This document shows, in pieces, positions 35,267 through 44,487 of a stretch of DNA of 64,000 nucleotides; the stretch's first letter is position 1, and the number at the start of each line of letters is the position of its first letter. The translations under genes and the position numbers were made by a program. The notes below the pieces were generated by a model. That model searched no databases. It was not told the DNA's origin and saw only the letters and a program-made list of their open reading frames with translations. Origin of the DNA: Sporosarcina sp. Marseille-Q4063 (GTDB lineage Bacteria > Bacillota > Bacilli > Bacillales_A > Planococcaceae); contig NZ_CP070502.1 in NCBI RefSeq assembly GCF_018309085.1, forward strand, positions 2,971,001 through 3,035,000, written 5' to 3'.

Positions 35267-35320
35267 AAACGACTAAAGCGGGCATCGAAACGACCAAAGA
35301 CGCTGTCCAAACGACTAAAG
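35267..35320 (+). repeat. 21-nt repeat array 7 (three units)
   Basis: Cores at 35267, 35288 and 35309, each 21 nt apart, starting 17 nt after a terminator. Confidence 0.85.
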
Positions 35321-35334
35321 CCCCTCGTAAAATA

Positions 35335-35510
35335 AGGTACCTGTGCATCGTTGATTTAAAATAAGGTACCTGTGCATCGTTGATTTATGACAATTCACAG
35401 GTTTGGATAAAAAAACGAAAAATGTTCCATGAATGCTTGCATGACTGGATTCCGATTACGGTTTATACAATTGTAGTGTATAATCTGAATCGTCTCTTGC
35501 ACAGGTACCT
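35335..35510. mobile_element. 176-bp inverted-repeat element (MITE-like)
   Basis: AGGTACCTGTGCA stands at 35335-35347 and again, as part of a 29-nt direct duplication, at 35364-35376. Its exact reverse complement TGCACAGGTACCT ends the element at 35498-35510. No coding capacity. Inside is another inverted repeat, TTATACA / TGTATAA (35463-35483). The structure fits a non-autonomous transposable element or an IS end pair; the family is not identified. Confidence 0.6.
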
Positions 35511-36410
35511 AAAAAAACACCCCCTAAAAAAACTGACTATTTAAAAGCAAAAAACTACCATTATTACCTTGTGTCAAATCTCGTAATAATCACAAGAATA
35601 CACACTAAATTTCCATGCGAATTTCCAAAAAAAACATCCTATTTTACAATTGCTACAAAAACTTTACTTCCATTTATCTGTAAACTCTTAAGTTTTATAG
35701 GTTAGAAGAAACTGACCGTCATCTAGTAGTTTAGGTTTATGAAAAGTGAATTACAACTAACGAACTCACAGTAATTACCAATGAAAATTAACCCATCAAA
35801 TCCAGTAAAAACCTCACTCGCAAGGCCTCGTCTAATAGAAATAAGCTTCAAAAATACAAACCCATAAACTGGTAACCTCCATCGACTTTCCGTCCAGGAG
35901 TAACGTCTAAACCCAGTAAACACAACATTCTCGTCATTTTCCACTAGTGCTTTTCTCTATAAAAACACGACATATTTGTTTTATTACTGCAATAAAAGTC
36001 GAATTGTTAGTCTAATAATACTGATTTGACTAAATAGTCAACGAATTAGATTGACTTATAAAGATATGTTATTTATGCTCTAGTTGGTCAAAGAAGAGAT
36101 TTTAGTAGAAAAAGGGGGGCAACATGAAACTGGTAAAGAAAATGTAGAAAGGGGGAAAATCAGCAGAAGGAGATACGAATTTCTTTGATCCGTTAAAAAT
36201 TAGATAGTAGCATAAAATTGACCGACACCTCGAGAACCTCAACTATCAAACTAGCTTAGGATTTTAGGTGTTTTTCTGTGCGCTTTTATCTAATTGAAAA
36301 CGAGCATACCAGCTACCAACTCACTAGCAACTTAAAAACAACTCACCAAAAATCACTACCAACCAATCAATCACGACTCACAATCACTGTAAAAAAGGGA
36401 GGAAATCTTA
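35511..36410 (+). other. 900-nt AT-rich region upstream of the large protease
   Basis: I see no credible gene. A 73-codon frame on the minus strand at 35723-35944 has no ribosome site and biased composition. At 36124 ATGAAACTGGTAAAGAAAATGTAG, behind AAAGGGGGG, is a seven-codon frame with coding-like sequence continuing after the stop to about 36207, perhaps a decayed small gene or leader peptide. At about 36222-36275 ACACCT/AGGTGT arms followed by TTTTT could form a long-loop terminator. The last 120 nt before the protease are C/A-rich and unstructured. Confidence 0.4.
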
Positions 36411-39400
36411 TTGAGGAACAATAAACGTACTCAGAAAAGGGCGTTTAGTATATTCGCCACTTTTCTAATGGTTCTTTCATTAATTACACCCGGATTTGCT
36501 GCAGCGGAGTCACCAAGTGGGAAATTACATCAGTCTGTAAATGAAACCCAAGCAACACCAAAAGAAAAAATGGGCAAACGTTTACTAGGTGAATTCGAAA
36601 AACAAGAAAAAATAACCTTTCTCGTAAAGTTTAAAGAATCATCAGATTCGGCAAAAGTTGCAAAAGAAGCTCGGGCAAATGCACAGAAGAATAAATTGTC
36701 CGCGCATGACGCGAAATTTCAACAGCGCTCAGCTGTCGTATCGGATCTGAAATCCGTATCAATTGAATCACAACAAGGCGTTGTCGAGTATTTGGAAAGC
36801 GAAATGGAAAGCGGCAATGTTGAAGAGTTCAATTCATATTTTATCGTCAACGGAATGGCAGTTACAGCAACAAAAGAAGTTGCGGAGAAAATTGCAGCTT
36901 TTGCGGAAGTTGAAAAAATCTTACCAAACGAAGAACGTCAATTACACGAAACGATTGTAAAAGCTGATGAAGTCGCACCAAAATCAGAACTTGCAAACGT
37001 CGAATGGAACGTCGAACGCGTCAATGCACCAGCAGCTTGGGCGCTTGGAATTGACGGTTCAGGTACTGTAGTTGCAAGTCTAGACACGGGTGTTCAATGG
37101 GATCACCCAGCATTAAAAGAAAAATACCGCGGCTATGATGCAGGTACGGGCTCAGTAAATCACCAGTATAGCTGGTTCGATGCTTCAACTGGACAAGCAG
37201 CAGCATTTGATGACCATGGGCACGGAACGCATGTAACCGGAACAATGGTCGGAAGCGAACCAAATGGATCGAACCAAGTCGGGGTAGCACCAGGCGCGAA
37301 ATGGATCGCGACAAAAGTATTTAACGCAGCGGGCAGCACGACCGATGCGATATTATTGAACGCTGCACAATGGATTATCGCACCGGGCGGCGATGTAAAC
37401 ATGGCGCCGGATGTTGTCAACAACTCATGGGGCGGCGGACCAGGTCTTGATGAATGGTATCGCGACACGGTTAGAGCTTGGAGAGCGGCAGAAATTTTCC
37501 CTGAATTCTCGGCTGGGAATACAACGCTGACGAATCCGGGCGGACCAGGATCAGTTGCTGTACCGGCAAACTATCCTGAATCCTTTGCAACAGGTGCGAC
37601 TGATATCAATAACAAAGTAGCTAGTTTCTCGCTAAGAGGACCTTCTCCTTATGACGAAATTAAACCAGATATCATAGCGCCTGGCGTAAATATACGTTCG
37701 AGCGTACCAGGTAGCGGCTATGAAGGCGGTTGGAACGGAACATCAATGTCAGGACCGGCAGTAGCAGCGGTCGCAGCATTGTTGCGTCAAGTAAACGCCG
37801 ACATATCAGTAGATGAAATGGAACAAATTTTACTAGATACCACGACTCCTTTAACTGATTCCCAATATCCTGAATCGCCAAACCACGCGTATGGATATGG
37901 ACTTGTCGATGCATATGAAGCAGTATCGTCAATTCTTGATGGACTCGGAACGTTAAAAGGGCAAGTCATGGTAGACGGTGAAGATGCAGAAGCACCGACA
38001 TTTGAACATGATTCACCAGCAGAAACATACGCAGGCATGGATTTGAATCTATCCGTCTTTGTCAGCGATAATGTCAGCATCACTGGCGTGCAATTAATGT
38101 ACAAAACAGGTGATGATTGGACAACTGTAGATGCTGCACGTAAATCCGGCGACTTTAAGTCAGGAGATTACGCAGTAAAAGTTGCAGGCGATGACATCGC
38201 GGCACCTTCATTCACTTACAAATGGGTCATTAACGACTACGGAAACAACACGGTTGAAAGTGACGAGTATTCAGTCGACGTTAAAAACGGCATCACAACT
38301 GGCTATTTCGAAAACTTCGATGCTAGTTATGCACCAGTTGGTTGGTTTTCTGAAGGAGCAAACGACGCGTGGGAATGGGGAGCACCAACTTCCGGACCGG
38401 GTGAAGCATATTCAGGTGAAAACGTTTATGCGACAAACCTAGCTGGAAACTACAACAGCAGCATGAACGCAACGCTCACTATGCCGCCAATTGATCTACC
38501 AGAAGGACCCTCCTTCTTGCAGTTCAAACACTGGCATAACTTTGAAGAATCATCAGCAGGAAGAGCTTGGGATTATGGCCATGTCGTCATTTCCACAGAC
38601 GGCGAGAATTGGACAAACCTAGAAATGTTCCAAGGCTTGTCAGATGGTTGGAAAGCAACTGAAATCGACCTGTCAGAATACAGTGGACGTGTCTATCTTG
38701 GTTTCCACACATTCTCTGACGGAAGTGTCGTAAGAGAAGGTTGGTATATTGACGATGTAGGTTTAGCTGAAACATCGCAATACAGCGATGACAGTGAAGC
38801 GCCGGTCATTAACCATACGGCACCACTTGAAGTCTATTCTGAAATGGATTTAACACTGAAAGCAGACGTAACGGATAACTTGAGAATCTCTTACGTGAAT
38901 CTTCATTACAAAGATACAGATGGCGCTTGGCAAGAAGTTCAAGCGACGCAAGATTCCGGTAATGAATCAAGCGGAACATTCAGCGGAACGATTCCTGGGG
39001 ATCAAGTCACCGGCGAATCAATCACTTACTACTTCGAAACAAGTGACTACGGTGGTAACGTCGTAGCAACTGAAGAGTATACAGTCGAAGTAAAACCGGG
39101 CGTCGGAATCGGGTACTTCGAAGACTTTGAAGGCTCACCATCCGGTTGGTATTCTTTCGGAGCCAACGACACTTGGGAAATGGGTATCCCGACATCAGGT
39201 CCGAACGGGGCAGCATCCGGTGAAAATGTTTATGCGACAAACCTTGCGGGAACATATGCATCCAATATGCTCGCGACACTAGTCATGCCGGCAATCGATT
39301 TGCCTGAAGGAGATGCCTACCTGGCGTTCAAACACTGGCATAACTTCGAACAATCTACAGCGGGTACAGCATGGGATTACGGTCATGTCGTAGTTTCTAC

Positions 39401-42056
39401 GGATCAAGTAAACTGGACTCGACTACAAAAGTTCCAAGGGTTGACAGCCGATTGGACGGATGTAGAAATCGACCTATCCGAATATAGCGGTCAACGCATC
39501 TATGTCGGTTTCGAAGGATTCTCCGACGGAAGCGTCGTAAGAGAAGGTTGGTATATTGATGATGTCGGACTTTCGAACACATCCAATCAAACAGCTTCCG
39601 CACTAAGTGTTAAAAAAGCGTCTTCCAATAAACTTGGAATTGAAAAAGGAAATGAAAAAGTAGGCGTTGAAAAAGGAAATAAAGCACCATCAGCACTTCC
39701 GATTCGCGCACAAGTAACTGTCCTCGAAAACGGAAGAACGGTCTTTACGAATCCGGCCGACGGATCCTATTCACTCACGCTCCCAGTTGGAGATTTCACT
39801 GTTGAAGCAGGAGCCTACGGTTACGAAACAAAACAACAAACTGTATCCATCGCGGACGGCGAAGAAACACTCGCTAATTTCACATTAGACGAGCTGGATC
39901 AAGGCACTGTCACTGGTCAAGTTACGAACAGTGAAACAGGCAACGCAATAGCGGATGCAACACTTCTACTAATCGAAGATGCAAATATTCAACCAGTCGA
40001 AACAGATGCAGATGGAAACTTCTCACTGACAGCGTACGAAGGAACGTATACGCTAAAAGTAATGGCGCTCAATTTCCACAGCCAAGAAGTTGAAATCACA
40101 ATCGGTTCAGACCCAATTGAAGTCAATGTCGAGCTCGATCCGTATTACACGTATCCAGGCGGCGAAATTGGCTATGACGATGGAACAGCTGAAAACGCAC
40201 GTGCTTTCTACGATGCAGGAAACGGTTGGGCAGTTAAGATGTCGTTGCCTGAAGGAAGAGATTCCGCAATCGTAACGGACGGCGTATTCCGCTTCTGGGA
40301 TACAGAATGGCCAGTACCAGGTGGAACTGAGTTTGCGGTTGAAGTTTGGGATGCAGGTTCAGACGGCATGCCAGGACAGAAACTAGCGGGTCCAATCGAT
40401 GCAACAGCATTACGCGACGGCACTTGGACATCGGTAAACCTAAGAGATCATAACATCATTGTCGATGGCGATTTCTACATGGTTTACATTCAAACGAGAG
40501 CAAATCCGAATACACCAGGTCTAGCAACGGATGAAGACAGTACGAATGCGAAACGAAGTTACCAATACGTTGGCGGCGCTTGGTCAGCTTCACCAGCTGA
40601 AGAAGGGAACTATATGATCCGTGCACGCGTAGATTATGAAATCGCGAAGCCGGTCATCACAACTCCTGAAGAGAACTTGATCACGAATGAAGAAACAGTC
40701 ACAATCGAAGGGGAAGCATCTCCAACGACAACAATTCAGCTGAACAACAACGGCGAAGAAGTCGCGACAGCTGAAATTGGAGACGAGGGAACATTCTCAT
40801 TCGACGCGGACTTAACAGAAGGCGATAACGAATTTATTGCGACGACACTATTTAACGGCGATGCAGCTGGCTCATCCGAACCAGTGACAATCACGTTAGA
40901 TACAGTTAATCCAACATTAACAATCACTAATCCAGTAGACGGAGACGTCACAAACCGTGAAACAGTCACCGTTGAAGGAACTGCGGCAGACGAAAATCTC
41001 GATTACGTCGAAGTAAACGGAGCGAAAGTAGCTGTTAACGAAGGCCACTACTCGAAACGAGTTCTTCTAGACGCAGGGGCAAATGAAATCACAGTCGTCG
41101 CACACGACCTAGCTGGAAACACGGAGACGAAATCAGTCACGGTCACAGCGAAGTGGAACGCGCCGACAATCGAAAACCTACAACCATCAGCCAATCAAAC
41201 AGTCAATCCTGGCGATGAAGTAGACATTTCATTCACAAGTGATGCAGAAGGCGGAACAGCAAGCTTCACTGTACAAATCCCAGCACAAGCGAATGTACAG
41301 TCATCAACAAGCTTGCCAATCGAAGAAGTATCACCAGGCGTTTACAGCACAACATGGGTTGTTCCGAACATCACAGTTGACGGAGCAGTCGTAGTTGTCG
41401 AACTTACAGATGCTGCAGGTAATACAACTAGACAAGAAGCAGACGGCAGAATCACAGTCGAATCAATCGACGACGGCGGCGGTGCCAATGAAGGCGACGT
41501 CGGCTGGCATCACAAAGACGGAAAAACGTATTATCTAGATTCTGACGGTAAAAAAGTCAAAGGTTGGTATGAAATCCTGTCCAAATGGTACTTCTTTGAC
41601 AATCAAGGCGTCATGCAAACGGGTATGGTAAAAGTGAAAGGCGACACTTACTATCTCGGTAATGACGGCGTTAGACAAACTGGTTGGGTGGATTATCAAT
41701 CGAACAGGTATTACTTCAACGTCAACAATGGCATCATGCAAACCGGTTGGATTTTCCTTGAAGGAAATACGTACTACGCAGACAACAAAGGCGTCATACA
41801 AACCGGCATGTTGAAAATCAAAGGGGATACCTACTACTTCGACAATGACGGAGTTAGACAATCCGGCTGGGTAGATCACCAGTCAAACAGATATTTCTTT
41901 AACCACAACAACGGCGCGATGCAAGTCGGTTGGATCTACGACAGCGGAAACACGTACTACAGCGACAACAAAGGCATCATGCAAACAGGTTGGGTGAAAA
42001 TTAAAGGGAAAATGTATCACTTCGATAGCGACGGCGTGCTAATCGGAACAGCATAA
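36411..42056 (+). CDS. Bacillopeptidase F-like giant subtilase with binding repeats
   Basis: An 1881-residue secreted serine protease. Signal peptide to about residue 31; propeptide 55-175; S8 domain with Asp225 (SLDTGVQWDHP), His271 (GHGTHVTGT), oxyanion Asn370 (FSAGN) and Ser445 (NGTSMSGPA). Two MAM-like or immune-inhibitor-A-like modules follow (about 634-788 and 900-1057, each with ENVYATNLAG and REGWYIDDVGL). Then come carboxypeptidase-regulatory-like and Ig-like modules (about 1095-1680). The tail (about 1698-1881) has about nine repeats of the choline/glucan-binding type (GWVDYQSNRYYF, VMQTGMVKVKGDTYY). B. subtilis Bpr (about 1433) lacks this tail. TTG 36411 follows AGGGAGGAAA. Confidence 0.9.
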   Translation: MRNNKRTQKRAFSIFATFLMVLSLITPGFAAAESPSGKLHQSVNETQATPKEKMGKRLLGEFEKQEKITFLVKFKESSDSAKVAKEARANAQKNKLSAHDAKFQQRSAVVSDLKSVSIESQQGVVEYLESEMESGNVEEFNSYFIVNGMAVTATKEVAEKIAAFAEVEKILPNEERQLHETIVKADEVAPKSELANVEWNVERVNAPAAWALGIDGSGTVVASLDTGVQWDHPALKEKYRGYDAGTGSVNHQYSWFDASTGQAAAFDDHGHGTHVTGTMVGSEPNGSNQVGVAPGAKWIATKVFNAAGSTTDAILLNAAQWIIAPGGDVNMAPDVVNNSWGGGPGLDEWYRDTVRAWRAAEIFPEFSAGNTTLTNPGGPGSVAVPANYPESFATGATDINNKVASFSLRGPSPYDEIKPDIIAPGVNIRSSVPGSGYEGGWNGTSMSGPAVAAVAALLRQVNADISVDEMEQILLDTTTPLTDSQYPESPNHAYGYGLVDAYEAVSSILDGLGTLKGQVMVDGEDAEAPTFEHDSPAETYAGMDLNLSVFVSDNVSITGVQLMYKTGDDWTTVDAARKSGDFKSGDYAVKVAGDDIAAPSFTYKWVINDYGNNTVESDEYSVDVKNGITTGYFENFDASYAPVGWFSEGANDAWEWGAPTSGPGEAYSGENVYATNLAGNYNSSMNATLTMPPIDLPEGPSFLQFKHWHNFEESSAGRAWDYGHVVISTDGENWTNLEMFQGLSDGWKATEIDLSEYSGRVYLGFHTFSDGSVVREGWYIDDVGLAETSQYSDDSEAPVINHTAPLEVYSEMDLTLKADVTDNLRISYVNLHYKDTDGAWQEVQATQDSGNESSGTFSGTIPGDQVTGESITYYFETSDYGGNVVATEEYTVEVKPGVGIGYFEDFEGSPSGWYSFGANDTWEMGIPTSGPNGAASGENVYATNLAGTYASNMLATLVMPAIDLPEGDAYLAFKHWHNFEQSTAGTAWDYGHVVVSTDQVNWTRLQKFQGLTADWTDVEIDLSEYSGQRIYVGFEGFSDGSVVREGWYIDDVGLSNTSNQTASALSVKKASSNKLGIEKGNEKVGVEKGNKAPSALPIRAQVTVLENGRTVFTNPADGSYSLTLPVGDFTVEAGAYGYETKQQTVSIADGEETLANFTLDELDQGTVTGQVTNSETGNAIADATLLLIEDANIQPVETDADGNFSLTAYEGTYTLKVMALNFHSQEVEITIGSDPIEVNVELDPYYTYPGGEIGYDDGTAENARAFYDAGNGWAVKMSLPEGRDSAIVTDGVFRFWDTEWPVPGGTEFAVEVWDAGSDGMPGQKLAGPIDATALRDGTWTSVNLRDHNIIVDGDFYMVYIQTRANPNTPGLATDEDSTNAKRSYQYVGGAWSASPAEEGNYMIRARVDYEIAKPVITTPEENLITNEETVTIEGEASPTTTIQLNNNGEEVATAEIGDEGTFSFDADLTEGDNEFIATTLFNGDAAGSSEPVTITLDTVNPTLTITNPVDGDVTNRETVTVEGTAADENLDYVEVNGAKVAVNEGHYSKRVLLDAGANEITVVAHDLAGNTETKSVTVTAKWNAPTIENLQPSANQTVNPGDEVDISFTSDAEGGTASFTVQIPAQANVQSSTSLPIEEVSPGVYSTTWVVPNITVDGAVVVVELTDAAGNTTRQEADGRITVESIDDGGGANEGDVGWHHKDGKTYYLDSDGKKVKGWYEILSKWYFFDNQGVMQTGMVKVKGDTYYLGNDGVRQTGWVDYQSNRYYFNVNNGIMQTGWIFLEGNTYYADNKGVIQTGMLKIKGDTYYFDNDGVRQSGWVDHQSNRYFFNHNNGAMQVGWIYDSGNTYYSDNKGIMQTGWVKIKGKMYHFDSDGVLIGTA

Positions 42057-42066
42057 TACAAAAATG

Positions 42067-42098
42067 GAGACTATGCCAAGGCGGCATAGTCTCTTTTT
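42067..42098 (+). terminator. Terminator of the large protease gene
   Basis: Perfect GAGACTATGCC / GGCATAGTCTC stem followed by TTTTT. Confidence 0.9.
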
Positions 42099-42124
42099 AC
42101 ATTGGGAAGGTCTCGCAAACGTCG

Positions 42125-42157
42125 AAACGACTAAACAAGCCTCCCACACGAATAAAC
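42125..42157 (+). repeat. Remnant 21-nt array 8 (two units)
   Basis: One good core at 42125 and one degenerate core (ACACGAATAAA) 21 nt later, shortly after a terminator. Confidence 0.5.
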
Positions 42158-42352
42158 CCACTTACTCCCTTAAGTATTCATAACAAGGCCTATAGACATA
42201 TTTTGTTAACTTTGGTACATTGTAAAGTAAATATATTCATTACTTTCACACAAATCAAAAGAACTAATTGGGGGGACTAAGTTCACTAACCCTAATTAAC
42301 AGATACATACAGGAAGCGGAATTTGGGCTAAATGAGAGGACTACAATAAAAT

Positions 42353-43072
42353 ATGAAACAAAGTAAATGGATTATTTTACTCACAACATTATTTCTAATC
42401 ACAGGATGTTCCAATGAAACAAATAAAGCGGAGAGTATACCAACTATAAAAATTGATCAAGCATCAAATAATGGGATAAGCAACCTCAACCTTACCCCTC
42501 CAATGACAATAACAAGTATGCCAACGATCAATTATCTTCTCCCGCAGAAAAGTTCTGAAGAGAGAATAACGCCAATCACGCATATCGTATTGCATTTCAC
42601 CAGTAATGCTGCGAAAAACCCCGAAAATCCTTACAATCCGAATGACATTCGTGAAACCTTCCTCGATTACGCGATTTCAGCGCATTATATGATCGGAAGA
42701 GAAGGCGAGATTTATCTGCTGGTCCCCGAAAACCGAATTGCCCGTCACGCCGGAAAAGGTGATTTAAAGAACTTTCCACACTATAAAGACGAGCTAAATA
42801 AGTATTCAATTGGAATTGAAATGCTGGCAATTGGAACAGAGGAAGAAATGAATTCAATGTTGCCTGCTAATATATATGAATCCATACCCGAGCCCCACAT
42901 TGGCTTTACCGAAGCCCAGTACCAATCCCTACAGAGATTAGTCAACGATATAGTAAATAGAAACCCAGCTATAAAAAAAGATAGAGCACATATAGTTGGC
43001 CACGATGAATATGCACCAAATCGAAAAACAGATCCAGGCTCACTATTTAATTGGTCCGAAATCGGATTTTAA
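42353..43072 (+). CDS. N-acetylmuramoyl-L-alanine amidase lipoprotein (Amidase_2)
   Basis: A 239-residue lipoprotein: lipobox LITGC predicts acylation at Cys19. The Amidase_2 (PGRP-like) domain spans about residues 70-232. The zinc ligands are likely His81 (IVLHFTS), His217 (VGHDEYAP) and Asp227 (RKTDPGSLFNW), the AmpD-type pattern. It would cleave the amide between N-acetylmuramic acid and L-alanine, on the outer membrane face. It is convergent with the LysM hydrolase, each with its own terminator. ATG 42353 follows a weak GAGAGGA (42332-42338). Confidence 0.88.
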   Translation: MKQSKWIILLTTLFLITGCSNETNKAESIPTIKIDQASNNGISNLNLTPPMTITSMPTINYLLPQKSSEERITPITHIVLHFTSNAAKNPENPYNPNDIRETFLDYAISAHYMIGREGEIYLLVPENRIARHAGKGDLKNFPHYKDELNKYSIGIEMLAIGTEEEMNSMLPANIYESIPEPHIGFTEAQYQSLQRLVNDIVNRNPAIKKDRAHIVGHDEYAPNRKTDPGSLFNWSEIGF

Positions 43073-43082
43073 ATTAGTTGAA

Positions 43083-43112
43083 AAAAGACTTTGCCAAGGC
43101 ATAGTCTTTTTT
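43083..43112 (+). terminator. Amidase gene terminator
   Basis: AAAAGACT-TTGCC / GGCATAGTCTTTT hairpin with T tract; it resembles the large-protease terminator at 42067-42098. Confidence 0.8.
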
Positions 43113-43127
43113 AAGATGCAAACATCG

Positions 43128-43202
43128 AAACGACTAAAGATGCGCCTCAAACGACCATAGCAAACAACCAAACGACTATAACAGCCGTCGAAGCGACCAA
43201 AC
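43128..43202 (+). repeat. 21-nt repeat array 9 (four units)
   Basis: Cores at 43128, 43149, 43170 and 43191 (AAGCGAC), all 21 nt apart. It lies between two convergent genes, directly after the amidase terminator. Confidence 0.85.
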
Positions 43203-43230
43203 CCACCACCACCCACACAAATAAACACAC

Positions 43231-43267
43231 AAAAAAAGGCCCACAGACGAATTCTCGTCCATGAACC
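43231..43267 (-). terminator. Terminator of the LysM-NlpC gene
   Basis: GACGA-ATTC-TCGTC stem (43246-43259) with flanking pairs; on the minus strand it runs into GGCC and seven T. Confidence 0.65.
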
Positions 43268-43285
43268 TTCTTCAACTCTAAAAAT

Positions 43286-44368
43286 TTACTTCGCAACCTC
43301 ATAAAGCCGCTTATAACTATCAAACTTATCTTTCCAATAAGCATCATTTACATTATTAATCGCAACACCGCTAGAACCTGCATGAATGAAGTTACCATTT
43401 CCTAAATAAACACCCAAATGAGAAATACCCGATCGGTATGTATTTTTGAAAAACACCAAATCACCTGGTTGTGGATTGTCGATATAAAACGATCTGTTGA
43501 AATACCCAGTCGAATTCGTACGCGTCATGGAAATGCCGGCCTTGTTATGTACGTAATGGATGAATCCGCTGCAGTCAAAGCCACTAGTCGTTTGTCCACC
43601 CCATACGTAAGGAACTCCTTTTAATGCTTGCGCCGTAGCAATCAAATTCGAATAAACACCAAGGCCCGATGCAGATGCAGGAGGTGCAGCCGGTTTAGGA
43701 TTCGAAACCTTATCCGTCGTAACCGTACCGCCGTTCAACGTAAGCTTTTGTCCGATATGAATGATATGCGATGTAATGCCGTTCGCTCTCATAATCTCGC
43801 TAATCGGTACACCAGAACGTGCACTAATATGTGAAAGCGTATCGCCACTCACAACAGTATACGTCGTTGCTGTAGTTGAAGGAGCAGCCGGTTTAGAAGG
43901 CGCTGCAGGTGTCGTCTGCGCAGGCGGAGTCGATCCAGCCACCGCATTCTCAACCTTCAATACTTGTCCAACACTAAGGACGTTTACGTTTCTAATATTA
44001 TTCAACGATGCCAACTTCGCAACCGTCGTTTTATGAGCCGAAGCAATCGCGCCAAGCGTATCGCCACGTTTAACCGTGTAAGTACTGCTCGTCGTCGCAG
44101 CAGGAGCTGAAGTAGTTGGTGCCTTCGGCGTACTTACCGCAGTCGTGCTAGCACTCAATACAAGCTTTTGATTCGGGAAAATTAAATCCCCATTTAAATT
44201 ATTCCACATCTTTATATTATTAACAGAAACATTATGGTTCATGGCAATCTTCCATAAGGAATCACCAGATTTCACATTATATGTATCTGTTGAAGCATCC
44301 GCGTCACCAACAGCAATCATTGTTGCAAGGGCAGTAGTCGCCATCACAGAAAAAACGGTTTTCTTCAA
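43286..44368 (-). CDS. LysM-NlpC/P60 peptidoglycan D,L-endopeptidase
   Basis: A 360-residue secreted wall hydrolase like B. subtilis LytE/LytF/CwlS. Signal peptide to about residue 26; three LysM domains (about 29-72, 96-139, 169-212: YNVKSGDSLWKIA, YTVKRGDTLGAIA, YTVVSGDTLSHIS) joined by Ala/Thr/Pro-rich linkers; NlpC/P60 domain about 238-360. The catalytic triad is probably Cys266 (FDCSGF), His317 (ISHLGVY) and His329 (NFIHAG). It cuts the D-gamma-Glu to meso-DAP bond in stem peptides. It starts at TTG 44368 behind AAAGGGGG. The gene is monocistronic. Confidence 0.92.
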   Translation of the reverse strand: MKKTVFSVMATTALATMIAVGDADASTDTYNVKSGDSLWKIAMNHNVSVNNIKMWNNLNGDLIFPNQKLVLSASTTAVSTPKAPTTSAPAATTSSTYTVKRGDTLGAIASAHKTTVAKLASLNNIRNVNVLSVGQVLKVENAVAGSTPPAQTTPAAPSKPAAPSTTATTYTVVSGDTLSHISARSGVPISEIMRANGITSHIIHIGQKLTLNGGTVTTDKVSNPKPAAPPASASGLGVYSNLIATAQALKGVPYVWGGQTTSGFDCSGFIHYVHNKAGISMTRTNSTGYFNRSFYIDNPQPGDLVFFKNTYRSGISHLGVYLGNGNFIHAGSSGVAINNVNDAYWKDKFDSYKRLYEVAK

Positions 44369-44487
44369 TCAAGTTCCCCCTTTAAGGTTTTAGGCATTTC
44401 TATCTTTCTCTCATTCTACCTCAAAAGGAAAATTTAACAAGAACATTTTCATTACAATTATATTACAAACAGACCGAATTCGACAGC

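Noticed and set aside
35723..35944. 73-codon minus-strand frame
   Set aside because: No ribosome site, odd composition (many aromatic and Ile residues with repeated VFTGF/VYGF-like segments) and an AT-rich non-coding context.
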